From Pseudomonas lalucatii (GTDB lineage Bacteria > Pseudomonadota > Gammaproteobacteria > Pseudomonadales > Pseudomonadaceae), in contig NZ_JADPMV010000001.1 in the NCBI RefSeq assembly GCF_018398425.1, forward strand, positions 2,232,001 through 2,296,000: a DNA stretch of 64,000 nucleotides, read 5' to 3'. This document shows positions 33,723-43,936 of this stretch, one piece after another (the stretch's first letter is position 1; every line of letters begins with the position of its first letter). A program made the position numbers and the translations under genes. The notes below the pieces were generated by a model. It was not told the origin of the DNA, did not search any database, and saw only the letters and a list, made by a program, of their open reading frames with translations.

Positions 33723-35162
33723 CTAGCGCACGATCTTGAGGTGATCGCCGGGGCGCGGCTCGCCCGTCGGATAGAGATTGTTGAGCAGGCGCAGGCTGGC
33801 CTCGGCATCGCCCGGCAGCCTGCTCTGCTTGGCCAGGGCCACCAGGCTCTGCCCCGCCCGGGCGCGCACCACCCGCAGGCGCAGCGGCTCGGCCAACTTG
33901 CGCTCGGCAGTGGCCAGCGGCCGGAAGCTGCCGATCACCTCGAGAAAATGGGCGTCGCGGCTTTCCAGCGAAGCCTCCCCGCGCACCGCCGCAACGAACA
34001 GATAGGCCCGCCCCCCGTGCAATAGCACCGCAACGCGCCGCGCCGCGGTGCCGGGAACGATCGCGCTGTGCCCGCGCAAGCCGGCCTGGTGCAGATCCTG
34101 CCAGGCCACCAGGCGCTGCCCGCCGACCCGCTCGCGCAGCAACTGCGCGGCACTCAGGCCCTGCGGGTTGTCTGCCAGGGTCATGGCGATGACCGCCTGC
34201 CCGTCGCCGGCGAGACCGATCAGCGCGTCCGGGCGGTTGTTGATGGTCCAGCCCTCGGGGAAGCCCAGGGTGAAATCCAGCTCGCCATGGTAGAAGCGCT
34301 GGCCCCGGCGCACGCCGGTGGCCGCCGAGTCGCCGAACGGCAAACCCTCCAGATGCTTGAGAAAGGCCTCGCGCCCGACCTCCTGGCGCCCGGTCGCCAG
34401 CGCCCGCGCCGGCCCCAGCACCTGCTGCAGGCGCCGATCGTTGTCCGGATGGGTGTCGAACAGCCCGTGATAGCCGCTGCCCTGCCTCACCTGCCCGCGC
34501 CGGGCCGCCTGGTCGCTGGCGAAGTCCTCCTGGGCCTTGAGCACCTTGACCACCTCGATCATCGCCTGCGGGTCGTAGCCGCTGCGCGCCAGGTATTGCG
34601 CGCCCAGGCCGTCGGCCTCCAGCTCCATGTCGCGGCCGTAGCCGCGGACGAAGGCGCCACCCAGCACATTGGTCAGGTCGGCGGCGGCGCCGATGCCCGT
34701 ACCGATCGCCACCGCCTGGCCGAGGACATTCCAGGCGCTCGACTGGCTCTGCTGCTGCACGCTATGGCGCGCGGTGACGTGCCCCACCTCGTGCCCCAGC
34801 ACGGCCGCCAGCTCGGCTTCCGAATTGAGGTAGGCCAGCAGCCCGCGGTGTATATAGATGTAGCCGCCGGGCAGGGCGAAGGCATTGATGTCGGGACTGT
34901 CCACCACGGTGAACTGGTAGTTCAGCTGGCTGCGATGGCTGTGCCTGGCCACCCGCTCGCCGACCTGCTGCACATAGGCCTGCAGCGCCTCGTCGGCATA
35001 GCGCGGGTACTGCTTGAGGATCTGCTGGTTGTAGCGCTGCCCCAGCTCCAGCTCCTGGCGCTCGCTCATCATCACGAAGTCGCTGCGCCCGGTCGCCGGG
35101 TTGAGTGCGCAGCCGGCGAGCTGCAGCAGCCCCACCAGCACCAGCATGCAACGCAGCATCAT
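33723..35162 (-). CDS. M48-family metalloprotease lipoprotein (BepA/LoiP-like)
   Basis: A 479-residue periplasmic zinc protease. The N-terminus is a lipoprotein signal with lipobox LAGC (Cys18). The zinc motif HEVGH is in LGHEVGHVTARH, with the third ligand in ELEADGLG. The C-terminal third contains a substrate- or wall-contacting part ending in a LysM-like segment (VRARAGQSLVALAKQSRLPGD ... GDHLKIV). Such proteases help outer-membrane protein quality control in E. coli (BepA, LoiP); the same role here is inferred. Its ATG overlaps the stop of the upstream nuclease gene by 4 bases, so they form one transcript. Confidence 0.88.
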   Translation of the reverse strand: MMLRCMLVLVGLLQLAGCALNPATGRSDFVMMSERQELELGQRYNQQILKQYPRYADEALQAYVQQVGERVARHSHRSQLNYQFTVVDSPDINAFALPGGYIYIHRGLLAYLNSEAELAAVLGHEVGHVTARHSVQQQSQSSAWNVLGQAVAIGTGIGAAADLTNVLGGAFVRGYGRDMELEADGLGAQYLARSGYDPQAMIEVVKVLKAQEDFASDQAARRGQVRQGSGYHGLFDTHPDNDRRLQQVLGPARALATGRQEVGREAFLKHLEGLPFGDSAATGVRRGQRFYHGELDFTLGFPEGWTINNRPDALIGLAGDGQAVIAMTLADNPQGLSAAQLLRERVGGQRLVAWQDLHQAGLRGHSAIVPGTAARRVAVLLHGGRAYLFVAAVRGEASLESRDAHFLEVIGSFRPLATAERKLAEPLRLRVVRARAGQSLVALAKQSRLPGDAEASLRLLNNLYPTGEPRPGDHLKIVR

Positions 35163-35959
35163 CGCAGTACCTCCAGCATCGCCTCATGGCTCAGCGGCAA
35201 CAGCCAACGGGCCTGTCCCGGTTTTACGCCGCCGCGCCGGGCGCGGTCAACCACCCAGCCGCGGGCCTCGACCCGCTTGCCGGCCAGGCCCTGCAGGCGG
35301 CGCCCGTCGAACTGCGCCAGGGCCTGGGGCGCGACCCGCAGCACCAGCGGGCCGTCCAGCTCCAGCCATACCCCGCCGCCATTGCGCTCGACCCGCTCGA
35401 CCCGCCCCCGCACCAGGGCGAAGCCGCCCCGCGTCAGCTGCCGTGGCGCGAGCTGCGGCGGCCGGCGCCACAGGCCGACAGCGGCCCGCCGCGCGCCACG
35501 CTCGGCCGCCCGCTGGCACTCGAGCAATTGCACGTTGGGCGGAATCGCCACCAGGTAGCCGAGACCCTCGGCCAGCAGTTGCGCCTCGAGATTGCGCCCC
35601 CGCGCATCGAAACCATGGGCCAGGATGCGGCCGTAGCGGTCCCTGGCCTCGCGCCCGAGCCGCAGGCCGATGCGCCGGTCGCTGGCGCTCACCAGCTCGT
35701 CGAGACGGCGCCTCGCCGCCTCGGCATAGGGCTCGGCAGAACGCCCGTCGCGCCCCAGCTCCGGACTGTTCAGGCCGATCAGGCGGACGCTACGGCCGTC
35801 CACCAGGCGCAGGGTGTCGCCGTCCACCACCCGAAGCACCTCCACGCTCTGCAGCGCCCCCGGCGCCGGGCACAGCGCCAGAGCGGGGACAAGGAAGAAC
35901 ACGGAAACGAAAAAGGCGCCCACCAGGGACGCCTTTTTCAGTAGCGCGGAACAAGCCAT
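35159..35959 (-). CDS. Exported thermonuclease-family protein
   Basis: A 266-residue staphylococcal-nuclease-like protein. Residues 1-30 are a signal peptide with a strongly hydrophobic core (GAFFVSVFFLVPALAL). The nuclease fold shows VVDGDTLRLVDGRSVRLIGLNSPE, with the catalytic arginine and the calcium-binding aspartate, and RDRYGRILAHGFDARGRNLE further on. About 110 C-terminal residues form an extra OB-like domain (RGRVERVERNGGGVWLELDGPLVLRV). It should act on nucleic acid in the periplasm or outside the cell. The first 20 codons contain a perfect hairpin followed by a T-run that may terminate rpmE. The start at 35959 is chosen because it begins the signal peptide. Confidence 0.85.
   Translation of the reverse strand: MACSALLKKASLVGAFFVSVFFLVPALALCPAPGALQSVEVLRVVDGDTLRLVDGRSVRLIGLNSPELGRDGRSAEPYAEAARRRLDELVSASDRRIGLRLGREARDRYGRILAHGFDARGRNLEAQLLAEGLGYLVAIPPNVQLLECQRAAERGARRAAVGLWRRPPQLAPRQLTRGGFALVRGRVERVERNGGGVWLELDGPLVLRVAPQALAQFDGRRLQGLAGKRVEARGWVVDRARRGGVKPGQARWLLPLSHEAMLEVLR
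35908..35940 (-). terminator. Terminator-like hairpin of rpmE inside the nuclease signal-peptide codons
   Basis: Perfect 9-bp arms AAAAAGGCG/CGCCTTTTT (35910-35918 with 35930-35938) and an 11-base loop. Read on the - strand it begins 48 bases after the rpmE stop and ends in a T-run, while lying in codons 8-17 of the next gene. Confidence 0.6.
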
Positions 35960-35985
35960 CGGGCTCTTTCCGGCAGATCGGCTGC

Positions 35986-36201
35986 TTACTTGGCAGCACC
36001 GAACATGCCGAAGCGCTGCTTGAAGCGATCGACGCGGCCGCCGGTATCCAGCATCTTCTGCTTGCCGGTGTAGAACGGGTGGCACTCGTTGCACACGTCC
36101 AGGCTCAGCGGCTTGCCCAGGGTGGAGCGCGTTTCGATCACGTTACCGCAGCTGCAGGTGGCGGTGATCGCTTCGTAGTTCGGGTGGATATCGGCTTTCA
36201 T
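35986..36201 (-). CDS. rpmE: 50S ribosomal protein L31 (zinc-binding type)
   Basis: A 71-residue ribosomal protein. The zinc-ribbon cysteines are present (CSCGN near residue 16 and [10 protein letters not shown] near 37), so this is the C+ form rather than the zinc-independent paralogue that replaces it when zinc is scarce. The start at 36201 ([10 protein letters not shown]) has a GAGGAAT sequence 5-11 bases before it. It is divergent from priA, an arrangement typical of gamma-proteobacteria. Confidence 0.96.
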   Translation of the reverse strand: MKADIHPNYEAITATCSCGNVIETRSTLGKPLSLDVCNECHPFYTGKQKMLDTGGRVDRFKQRFGMFGAAK

Positions 36202-36368
36202 GATGGATTCCTCGGGGCTGTCGTGCCGCCACCCGACACTATTGTCGGATACCGCACGGAAATAGGCCGCGGATGATACCAGACCGACAACCCGTTGCAA
36301 GCCGCCGCCCTGCCGGCTGTCGCGGGAGGCCATGCTAAGATCGCCGCGACCTTGCCTGGAGCCTCCGC

Positions 36369-38588
36369 GTGTCCGCCGCCATCCTGCGCCTCGCCCTGCC
36401 CTCACCGCTACGCCGCCTGTTCGACTACCGCGCCCCGCCCGGCGTGCCGCGCAGCGCCCTGCAGCCGGGCATGCGCCTGCGCGTGCCCTTCGGCCGCCGC
36501 GAGCTGGTCGGCATCCTCATCGAGGTCGGCGACAGCAGCGAAGTGCCGACGGACAAGCTCAAACCCGCCCTGGAACTGCTCGACGCCGAGGCGCCGCTGC
36601 CCCCGGCGCTGTTCAGGCTGTGCCTGTGGACCGCCCAGTACTATCAGCACAGCCTCGGCGACACCCTCAGCTGGGCCCTGCCGGTGCTGCTGCGCCAGGG
36701 CGAACCCGCCGAGGCGCGCCAGGAACGCTTCTGGCTGCGCAACGAAGGTGCCCGCACGGATGACCCGCGCCTGGCCCGGGCCCCGCGCCAGCGCGAGGCG
36801 CTGCAGGTGCTCGCCCAGCACCCCCATGGCGTGCCCCACCAGCTGCTCGGCCAGCTGCAGCTGAACAAGGACAGCCTGGAGCTGCTGCGGGACAAGGGCC
36901 TGGTGCGCGTCGAGGTGCGCCGCCACGCCCCCCGTGAGCGCCACGCCAGCTGGCTGGCCCAGCCCGAGCTGGCGCTGAATGCCGAGCAGCGGGTCGCCGA
37001 ACGGGCGGTACGCGAGGGCTTCGGTCGTTTCGGCGCCTTCCTCCTGGCCGGGGTGACCGGCAGCGGCAAGACCGAGGTCTACCTGCAGCTGATCCGCGCC
37101 ACCCTGGAAGCCGGCAAGCAGGCCCTGGTGCTGATCCCCGAGATCAACCTGGGCCCGCAGACCCTGGCGCGCTTCGAGCGGCGCTTCAACGCGCGCATCG
37201 CCCTGCTGCACTCGGCGGTCAACGACCGCGAGCGCCTGGACGCCTGGCTGGCGGCGCGCGACGGCGAGGCCGACATCATCATCGGCACCCGCTCGGCGCT
37301 GTTCACGCCGATGCAGCGCCCGGGACTGATCATCATCGACGAGGAGCACGACGCTTCCTATAAACAGCAGGAGGGCCTGCGCTACCACGCCCGCGACCTG
37401 GCCCTGGTGCGCGCCCGCCAGGAGAACGTGCCGATCCTGCTCGGCTCGGCCACCCCCGCACTGGAAAGCCTGCACAATGCCCAGAGCGGACGCTACCAGC
37501 TGCTGCGCCTGGAACGGCGCGCCGGCGGCGCCCAGCCGCCGCGCTTCCTGCGCCTGGACGTGAAGAGCCTGCCGCTCGACTCCGGCATTTCCGGGCCGCT
37601 GCAGCAGGCCATCCGCCAGACCCTGGAAGCCGGCCAGCAGGTGCTGGTGTTCCTCAACCGCCGCGGCTTCGCCCCGACCCTGCTGTGCCACGACTGCGGC
37701 TGGCTGTCGGAGTGCCCGCGCTGCGACGCGCGGATGACCGTGCACCAGCGCTCCAACGAGTTGCGCTGCCACCACTGCGGCCACGTCCAGCGCCGTCCCA
37801 GCCACTGCCCGAAGTGCCAGAAGCTCGACCTGCGCCCGGTCGGTGCCGGTACCGAGCGCGCCGAGGAGCGCCTGGCCATCCTCTTTCCGCAAATCCCGGT
37901 GTTGCGTGTCGACCGCGACAGCACCGCGCGCAAGGAGGCCATGAACAACCTGTTCGACACCGTCCAGCGCGGCGAGCCGTGCATCCTGGTCGGCACCCAG
38001 ATGCTCGCCAAGGGCCATCACTTCCCCCGCGTCACCCTGGTGGCGATCCTCGATGCCGACGGCGGCCTGTTCTCCGCGGACTTCCGCGCCAGCGAGCGCA
38101 TGGCCCAGCTGATCGTCCAGGTCGCCGGCCGCGCCGGCCGCGCCGAAGAGCCGGGCCGGGTGATCGTCCAGAGCCACCTGGCCGACCACCCCCTGCTGGT
38201 GCAGCTGACCGAGCAGGGCTACTTCGCCTTCGCCGAGCAGGCCCTGGGCGAGCGCCGCAACGCCGGCCTGCCGCCCTTCTGCCACCTGGCCCTGCTGCGC
38301 GCCGAGGCGCACAGGCCCGGCCAGGCCGAGGAATTCCTCGACGCCGCCTGCGCCGAGGCCGAACTGCTGCTGAACGAACTGGGCCTCGACGGCATCGAAC
38401 TGCTCGGCCCGGTACCGGCGCCGATGGAGCGCCGCGCCGGCCGCTACCGCGCCCAGCTGCTGCTGCAGAGCGGCGCCCGCGCGCCGCTGCACCGCCTGCT
38501 GCACGTATGGCTGGCGGCCCTGGAGCGGCTGCCCGGCGGCCGCACGGTGCGCTGGTCGCTGGATGTCGACCCGATCGATCTGTTCTGA
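36369..38588 (+). CDS. priA: Primosomal replication-restart helicase PriA
   Basis: A 739-residue 3'-to-5' helicase that reloads the replisome at stalled forks. The N-terminal DNA-binding domain (about 1-200) precedes Walker A GVTGSGKT at 228-235 and the DEEH box at 324-327. A zinc-binding insertion is rich in CxxC pairs ([24 protein letters not shown]). The later helicase motifs [13 protein letters not shown] and QVAGRAGRA are intact. The start codon is GTG 36369, giving the usual N-terminus. It is divergent from rpmE and followed by argS after 105 bases. Confidence 0.95.
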   Translation: MSAAILRLALPSPLRRLFDYRAPPGVPRSALQPGMRLRVPFGRRELVGILIEVGDSSEVPTDKLKPALELLDAEAPLPPALFRLCLWTAQYYQHSLGDTLSWALPVLLRQGEPAEARQERFWLRNEGARTDDPRLARAPRQREALQVLAQHPHGVPHQLLGQLQLNKDSLELLRDKGLVRVEVRRHAPRERHASWLAQPELALNAEQRVAERAVREGFGRFGAFLLAGVTGSGKTEVYLQLIRATLEAGKQALVLIPEINLGPQTLARFERRFNARIALLHSAVNDRERLDAWLAARDGEADIIIGTRSALFTPMQRPGLIIIDEEHDASYKQQEGLRYHARDLALVRARQENVPILLGSATPALESLHNAQSGRYQLLRLERRAGGAQPPRFLRLDVKSLPLDSGISGPLQQAIRQTLEAGQQVLVFLNRRGFAPTLLCHDCGWLSECPRCDARMTVHQRSNELRCHHCGHVQRRPSHCPKCQKLDLRPVGAGTERAEERLAILFPQIPVLRVDRDSTARKEAMNNLFDTVQRGEPCILVGTQMLAKGHHFPRVTLVAILDADGGLFSADFRASERMAQLIVQVAGRAGRAEEPGRVIVQSHLADHPLLVQLTEQGYFAFAEQALGERRNAGLPPFCHLALLRAEAHRPGQAEEFLDAACAEAELLLNELGLDGIELLGPVPAPMERRAGRYRAQLLLQSGARAPLHRLLHVWLAALERLPGGRTVRWSLDVDPIDLF

Positions 38589-38693
38589 TCAAAGACGACA
38601 GCGGTTGGCAAGCCTGGGACGGCCACGGATAATGTGCAGTTTTCAACCAGCGCCCCAGGGCGCCGCCGCGCCACGCGGCCGGACGAGCAGACC

Positions 38694-40433
<1,740 letters not shown>

Positions 40434-40434
40434 G

Positions 40435-41103
40435 GTGGCCGCCCGCAAGAAGCCGGCCGCCAAGCGCGGCGCCAGCCGCTACAAGGCGCCGGCGAAGAAG
40501 CCGGTGCCGGCCTGGATCTGGCTGGCCTGCGGCCTGGCCATCGGCGGCTTCATGACCTTCCTGTTCAGTCTCGAGCCCGGCCGCGACGAGATCAAGCGCG
40601 ACAAGGCCGAACAGGCGCGCAGCGCCAAGCCGGCCGCCAAGCCGAGCCCCAGCGAGCCGGCCAAGCCCAAGTACGACTTCTACACCCTGCTGCCGGAGTC
40701 GCAGGTCGTGGTCCCGCCCCAGGCCCTGGAAGAGCCGCCGCCCGCCGAGCAGAAGCCGGTGAGCGCCGAGGAGGCGGCGAAGATCGACGCGGCCCGCGCC
40801 GAGGCGGCGCTCAAGGGCGAGGTGCCGCCCCCGCCGCCGGTGCTCGCCAAGGCGCCGGCCAGCACCCAGTTCTTCCTCCAGGCCGGCTCGTTCCGCCGCA
40901 AGGACGACGCGGAAAGCCTGCGCGCGCAGATCATCCTGCTCGGCCAGGACGTGCGCGTGGAGTCCGGCAAGGTGCGCGAGGAAGTCTGGCACCGGGTGCT
41001 GATCGGTCCCTTCGCCGATCGCCAGCAGCTGGCCCAGTCGCAGAAGACCCTGGCCGCCAACGGCTTCAGCAACCTGCTGCTGCAGCAACGACAGGGCCGC
41101 TGA
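40435..41103 (+). CDS. SPOR-domain cell-division protein (FtsN-like)
   Basis: A 222-residue bitopic protein. A lysine-rich cytoplasmic tail (residues 1-24) precedes one membrane helix (about 25-43, [19 protein letters not shown]). A Lys/Pro/Ala-rich periplasmic linker then leads to a C-terminal SPOR domain ([19 protein letters not shown] ... [16 protein letters not shown]) that binds septal peptidoglycan. The architecture is that of FtsN; the gene follows argS by one base, with GTG as start. Whether it is the essential FtsN or an accessory SPOR protein cannot be told from the sequence. Confidence 0.85.
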   Translation: MAARKKPAAKRGASRYKAPAKKPVPAWIWLACGLAIGGFMTFLFSLEPGRDEIKRDKAEQARSAKPAAKPSPSEPAKPKYDFYTLLPESQVVVPPQALEEPPPAEQKPVSAEEAAKIDAARAEAALKGEVPPPPPVLAKAPASTQFFLQAGSFRRKDDAESLRAQIILLGQDVRVESGKVREEVWHRVLIGPFADRQQLAQSQKTLAANGFSNLLLQQRQGR

Positions 41104-41186
41104 GCCGTACGCCGCACCCGCGGCGCGCGGCAATCCACTGTTACCGATGGGCCAGCGCCGTTCGGCCGAGAATCGCCCGGCGTCGG

Positions 41187-41214
41187 TTGAAAAGCCGCGC
41201 ACGCCCCCCCATCT
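41187..41214 (+). promoter_or_regulatory. hslV: Heat-shock (sigma-32/RpoH) promoter for hslVU
   Basis: -35 TTGAAA (41187-41192, preceded by G in place of C) and -10 CCCCATCT (41207-41214) are 14 bases apart. This fits the E. coli RpoH consensus CTTGAAA-N11-16-CCCCATNT at all but one position. Transcription would start near 41221, 40 bases before hslV. Confidence 0.82.
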
Positions 41215-41260
41215 GAGTCTGCATTGGGCATTTTCGCCCCGCTGCGTGGAGACTCTCCCC

Positions 41261-41794
41261 TTGACCACCATCGTTTCAGTGCGCCGCCACGGCAAAGTCG
41301 TCATGGGCGGCGACGGCCAGGTGTCCCTCGGCAACACCGTGATGAAAGGCAACGCCAAGAAGGTCCGGCGCCTGTACCACGGCCAGGTGCTGGCCGGTTT
41401 CGCCGGCGCCACCGCGGACGCCTTCACCCTGTTCGAGCGCTTCGAGGGCAAGCTGGAAAAGCACCAGGGCCACCTGGTCCGGGCCGCCGTCGAGCTGGCC
41501 AAGGACTGGCGCACCGACCGTTCCCTGAGCCGCCTGGAAGCCATGCTGGCGGTGGCCAACAAGGACGCCTCGCTGATCATCACCGGCAACGGCGACGTGG
41601 TCGAACCCGAGCACGGCCTGATCGCCATGGGCTCCGGCGGCGGTTACGCCCAGGCCGCCGCCCTGGCGCTGCTGCAGCACACCGAGCAGATGTCCGCCCG
41701 CGAAGTCGCGGAAACCGCGCTGAACATCGCCGGCTCCATCTGCGTGTTCACCAACCAGAATCTGACCATCGAGGAACTGGACTCGGCCGTCTGA
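41261..41794 (+). CDS. hslV: ATP-dependent protease peptidase subunit HslV
   Basis: A 177-residue proteasome-like threonine peptidase that assembles into a double hexameric ring. The start is TTG 41261; after Met removal the nucleophile is Thr in [19 protein letters not shown], followed by [19 protein letters not shown]. An in-frame ATG at 41147 would add 38 atypical residues and bury the catalytic Thr, so it is rejected. The TTG is preceded by GGAG at a spacing of 10 bases. It is paired with hslU 25 bases downstream and has its own heat-shock promoter. Confidence 0.96.
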   Translation: MTTIVSVRRHGKVVMGGDGQVSLGNTVMKGNAKKVRRLYHGQVLAGFAGATADAFTLFERFEGKLEKHQGHLVRAAVELAKDWRTDRSLSRLEAMLAVANKDASLIITGNGDVVEPEHGLIAMGSGGGYAQAAALALLQHTEQMSAREVAETALNIAGSICVFTNQNLTIEELDSAV

Positions 41795-41819
41795 GCCGCC
41801 GTCCGTTCAGGAGCCCATC

Positions 41820-43160
41820 ATGTCCATGACCCCTCGCGAGATCGTCCACGAGCTCAGCCGCCACATCGTCGGCCAGGACGATGCCAAACGCGCCGTGGCC
41901 ATCGCCCTGCGCAACCGCTGGCGGCGCATGCAGCTGCCGGCCGAGCTGCGCGCCGAAGTGACGCCGAAGAACATCCTGATGATCGGCCCGACCGGCGTCG
42001 GCAAGACCGAGATCGCCCGGCGCCTGGCCAGGCTGGCCAACGCGCCGTTCATCAAGGTCGAGGCGACCAAGTTCACCGAGGTCGGCTACGTCGGCCGCGA
42101 TGTCGAGTCGATCATCCGCGACCTGGCCGACGCCGCGGTGAAGATGCTGCGCGAGCAGGAGATGACCAAGGTCCGCCACCGCGCCGAGGACGCCGCCGAG
42201 GAGCGCATCCTCGACGCCCTGCTGCCGCCGGCGCGCACCGGCTTCAACGAGGACGCGGTGCCCAGTGGCGACTCCAACACCCGCCAGCTGTTCCGCAAGC
42301 GCCTGCGCGAGGGCCAGCTGGACGACAAGGAGATCGAGATCGAGGTGGCCGAGGCGGCCGCCGGCATCGAGATCATGACCCCGCCGGGCATGGAGGAGAT
42401 GACCAGCCAGCTGCAGAACCTGTTCTCCAACCTCGGCAAGGGCAAGCGCAAGAGCCGCAAGCTCAAGGTCAAGGAGGCCCTCAAGCTGGTGCGCGACGAG
42501 GAAGCCGCGCGCCTGGTCAATGAGGAGGAGCTCAAGGCCCGTGCCCTGGAGGCGGTGGAGCAGAACGGCATCGTCTTCATCGACGAGATCGACAAGGTCG
42601 CCAAGCGCGGCAACACCGGCGGCGCCGACGTCTCCCGCGAGGGCGTGCAGCGCGACCTGCTGCCGCTGATCGAGGGCTGCACGGTCAACACCAAGCTGGG
42701 CATGGTCAAGACCGACCACATCCTGTTCATCGCCTCCGGCGCCTTCCACCTGAGCAAGCCCAGCGACCTGGTGCCCGAGCTGCAGGGCCGCCTGCCGATC
42801 CGCGTCGAACTCAAGGCCCTGACCCCGGAGGACTTCGAGCGCATCCTCACCGAGCCCCATGCCTCGCTGACCGAACAGTACGCCGCGCTGCTCAGTACCG
42901 AGGGCCTGAACATCGAGTTCGCCGCCGACGCCATCAAGCGCCTCGCCGAGATCGCCTGGCAGGTCAACGAGAAGACCGAGAACATCGGCGCCCGGCGCCT
43001 GCACACCCTGCTCGAGCGCCTGCTCGAGGAGCTGTCCTTCAGCGCCGGCGACCTGGCGTCCAAGCACGAGGAGGCGCCGATCCGCATCGACGCGGCCTAC
43101 GTCAACGGCCACCTCGGCGAACTGGCCGAGGACGAAGACCTGTCGCGCTATATTCTCTAG
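41820..43160 (+). CDS. hslU: ATP-dependent protease ATPase subunit HslU
   Basis: A 446-residue AAA+ unfoldase that feeds substrates to HslV. The N-terminus [18 protein letters not shown] is characteristic. Walker [13 protein letters not shown] and the pore loop block [12 protein letters not shown] follow. The intermediate domain spans about 110-240 and Walker B is IVFIDEIDK. The sensor 2 region contains [15 protein letters not shown], and the tail ends DLSRYIL, which docks into HslV. A second ATG lies two codons downstream (41826). Confidence 0.97.
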   Translation: MSMTPREIVHELSRHIVGQDDAKRAVAIALRNRWRRMQLPAELRAEVTPKNILMIGPTGVGKTEIARRLARLANAPFIKVEATKFTEVGYVGRDVESIIRDLADAAVKMLREQEMTKVRHRAEDAAEERILDALLPPARTGFNEDAVPSGDSNTRQLFRKRLREGQLDDKEIEIEVAEAAAGIEIMTPPGMEEMTSQLQNLFSNLGKGKRKSRKLKVKEALKLVRDEEAARLVNEEELKARALEAVEQNGIVFIDEIDKVAKRGNTGGADVSREGVQRDLLPLIEGCTVNTKLGMVKTDHILFIASGAFHLSKPSDLVPELQGRLPIRVELKALTPEDFERILTEPHASLTEQYAALLSTEGLNIEFAADAIKRLAEIAWQVNEKTENIGARRLHTLLERLLEELSFSAGDLASKHEEAPIRIDAAYVNGHLGELAEDEDLSRYIL

Positions 43161-43173
43161 ATCAGCCACCCAG

Positions 43174-43196
43174 GCCGCCCGGCTCCCCCGGGCGGC
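43174..43196 (+). terminator. GC-rich stem-loop after hslU
   Basis: A perfect 9-bp stem GCCGCCCGG/CCGGGCGGC with a 5-base loop, 14 bases past the hslU stop and just before the next gene. There is no T-run, so it is more likely a 3'-end stabiliser or attenuator than a full terminator. Confidence 0.45.
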
Positions 43197-43212
43197 GCAG
43201 CAGTCGAAGACC

Positions 43213-43587
43213 ATGAGCCAGATCCCCAGCGCCATAGAGCTGCACAAAGCCTCCAAGACCCTGACCCTGCAGTACGGCGAGCGCAGTTACAGCCTGTCCG
43301 CCGAGTTCCTCCGCGTGCATTCACCCTCGGCCGAGGTCCAGGGCCACGGCAAGCCCATCCTGCAGACCGGCAAGCTGCATGTCGGCCTGAGTGCCATCGA
43401 GCCGGCGGGCAACTACGCCCTGAAGCTGTGCTTCGACGACGGCCATGACAGCGGCCTGTTCACCTGGGCCTACCTGTACGACCTGGCCACCCGCCAGGAC
43501 GAGCTCTGGGCCGAGTACCTCGCCGCACTCGCCGCCGCCGGCCAGTCCCGCGACCCGAACGAGTCGGTGGTCAAGCTGATGCTCTAG
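43213..43587 (+). CDS. DUF971-domain protein
   Basis: A 124-residue protein made of a single DUF971 domain (the N-terminal domain of gamma-butyrobetaine hydroxylases, also found in Fe-S-related proteins). It shows SAEFLRVHSPSAEVQGH and the closing segment DGHDSGLFTWAYLYDLATRQDELW. The same small gene follows hslVU in other pseudomonads. The function is not established. Its ATG follows the hslU hairpin by 17 bases, so cotranscription with hslVU is likely. Confidence 0.85.
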   Translation: MSQIPSAIELHKASKTLTLQYGERSYSLSAEFLRVHSPSAEVQGHGKPILQTGKLHVGLSAIEPAGNYALKLCFDDGHDSGLFTWAYLYDLATRQDELWAEYLAALAAAGQSRDPNESVVKLML

Positions 43588-43785
43588 CCTGGTGCGCCCC
43601 CGCCCGGGGTCGCACCGCAGCGTCACCGACACCCTTCCCCCGCCACCGGCCCCGCCGGGCGGCGCGCCCTTCCTGCCTGCCGGGTTAGAGCGCATTTTCT
43701 AATCCTTCGCGGCATACTCCCTGCGCATTCGGCTCGTTTCGCCGCCAGCTTGCGCAAACTGCCAAACTCGGGTAACCAGGGACCT

Positions 43786-43801
43786 GGCAGGTTCCCTGCA
43801 T
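43786..43801 (+). promoter_or_regulatory. phaC1: Sigma-54-type -24/-12 promoter element of phaC1
   Basis: TGGCAGGTTCCCTGCA fits TGGCACG-N4-TTGCW at all but two positions, and the invariant GG (43787-43788) and GC (43799-43800) are exactly 12 bases apart. The start of transcription would be near 43812, giving a 125-base leader. A sigma-54 promoter before phaC1 has been reported in P. aeruginosa. Confidence 0.62.
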
Positions 43802-43802
43802 T

Positions 43803-43817
43803 TGTCGAACGGACAAC
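43803..43817. promoter_or_regulatory. Inverted repeat at predicted phaC1 transcription start
   Basis: TTGTC-N5-GACAA, perfect 5-bp arms, directly downstream of the -12 element. It is a candidate binding site for a dimeric regulator such as PhaD; the identity is unproven. Confidence 0.4.
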
Positions 43818-43830
43818 TGCAAGAAAGTCG

Positions 43831-43844
43831 CGGAATAATCCGCC
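43831..43844. promoter_or_regulatory. Small palindrome in the phaC1 leader
   Basis: GCGGA-ATAA-TCCGC, perfect 5-bp arms about 20 bases after the predicted transcription start. It could form a hairpin in the leader RNA or be a DNA site. Confidence 0.3.
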
Positions 43845-43936
43845 TTCGGTAACCCGAGCGATAACCGGCCCCTCGGCCCCGTGTCTCCGTGCACAGCAGT
43901 ACGCCGGCATTCGCCCAGGACAATGGAGCGTCGTTG

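Larger units (their letters stand above)
43768..43859. repeat. Inverted repeat arms flanking the phaC1 promoter
   Basis: CTCGGGTAACC (43768-43778) and GGTAACCCGAG (43849-43859) are inverted copies that match at 10 of 11 positions and enclose 70 bases containing the promoter. They could be paired operator sites or base-pair in the transcript. Confidence 0.55.
43588..43936 (+). other. 349-base non-coding leader of the pha operon
   Basis: No coding frame with support on either strand. It holds a GC-rich stem after the DUF971 gene (GGTGCG/CGCACC, 43591-43616), a less GC-rich control region (about 43690-43860) with a sigma-54-like element and inverted repeats listed separately, and the phaC1 ribosome-binding region. 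Confidence 0.7.
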
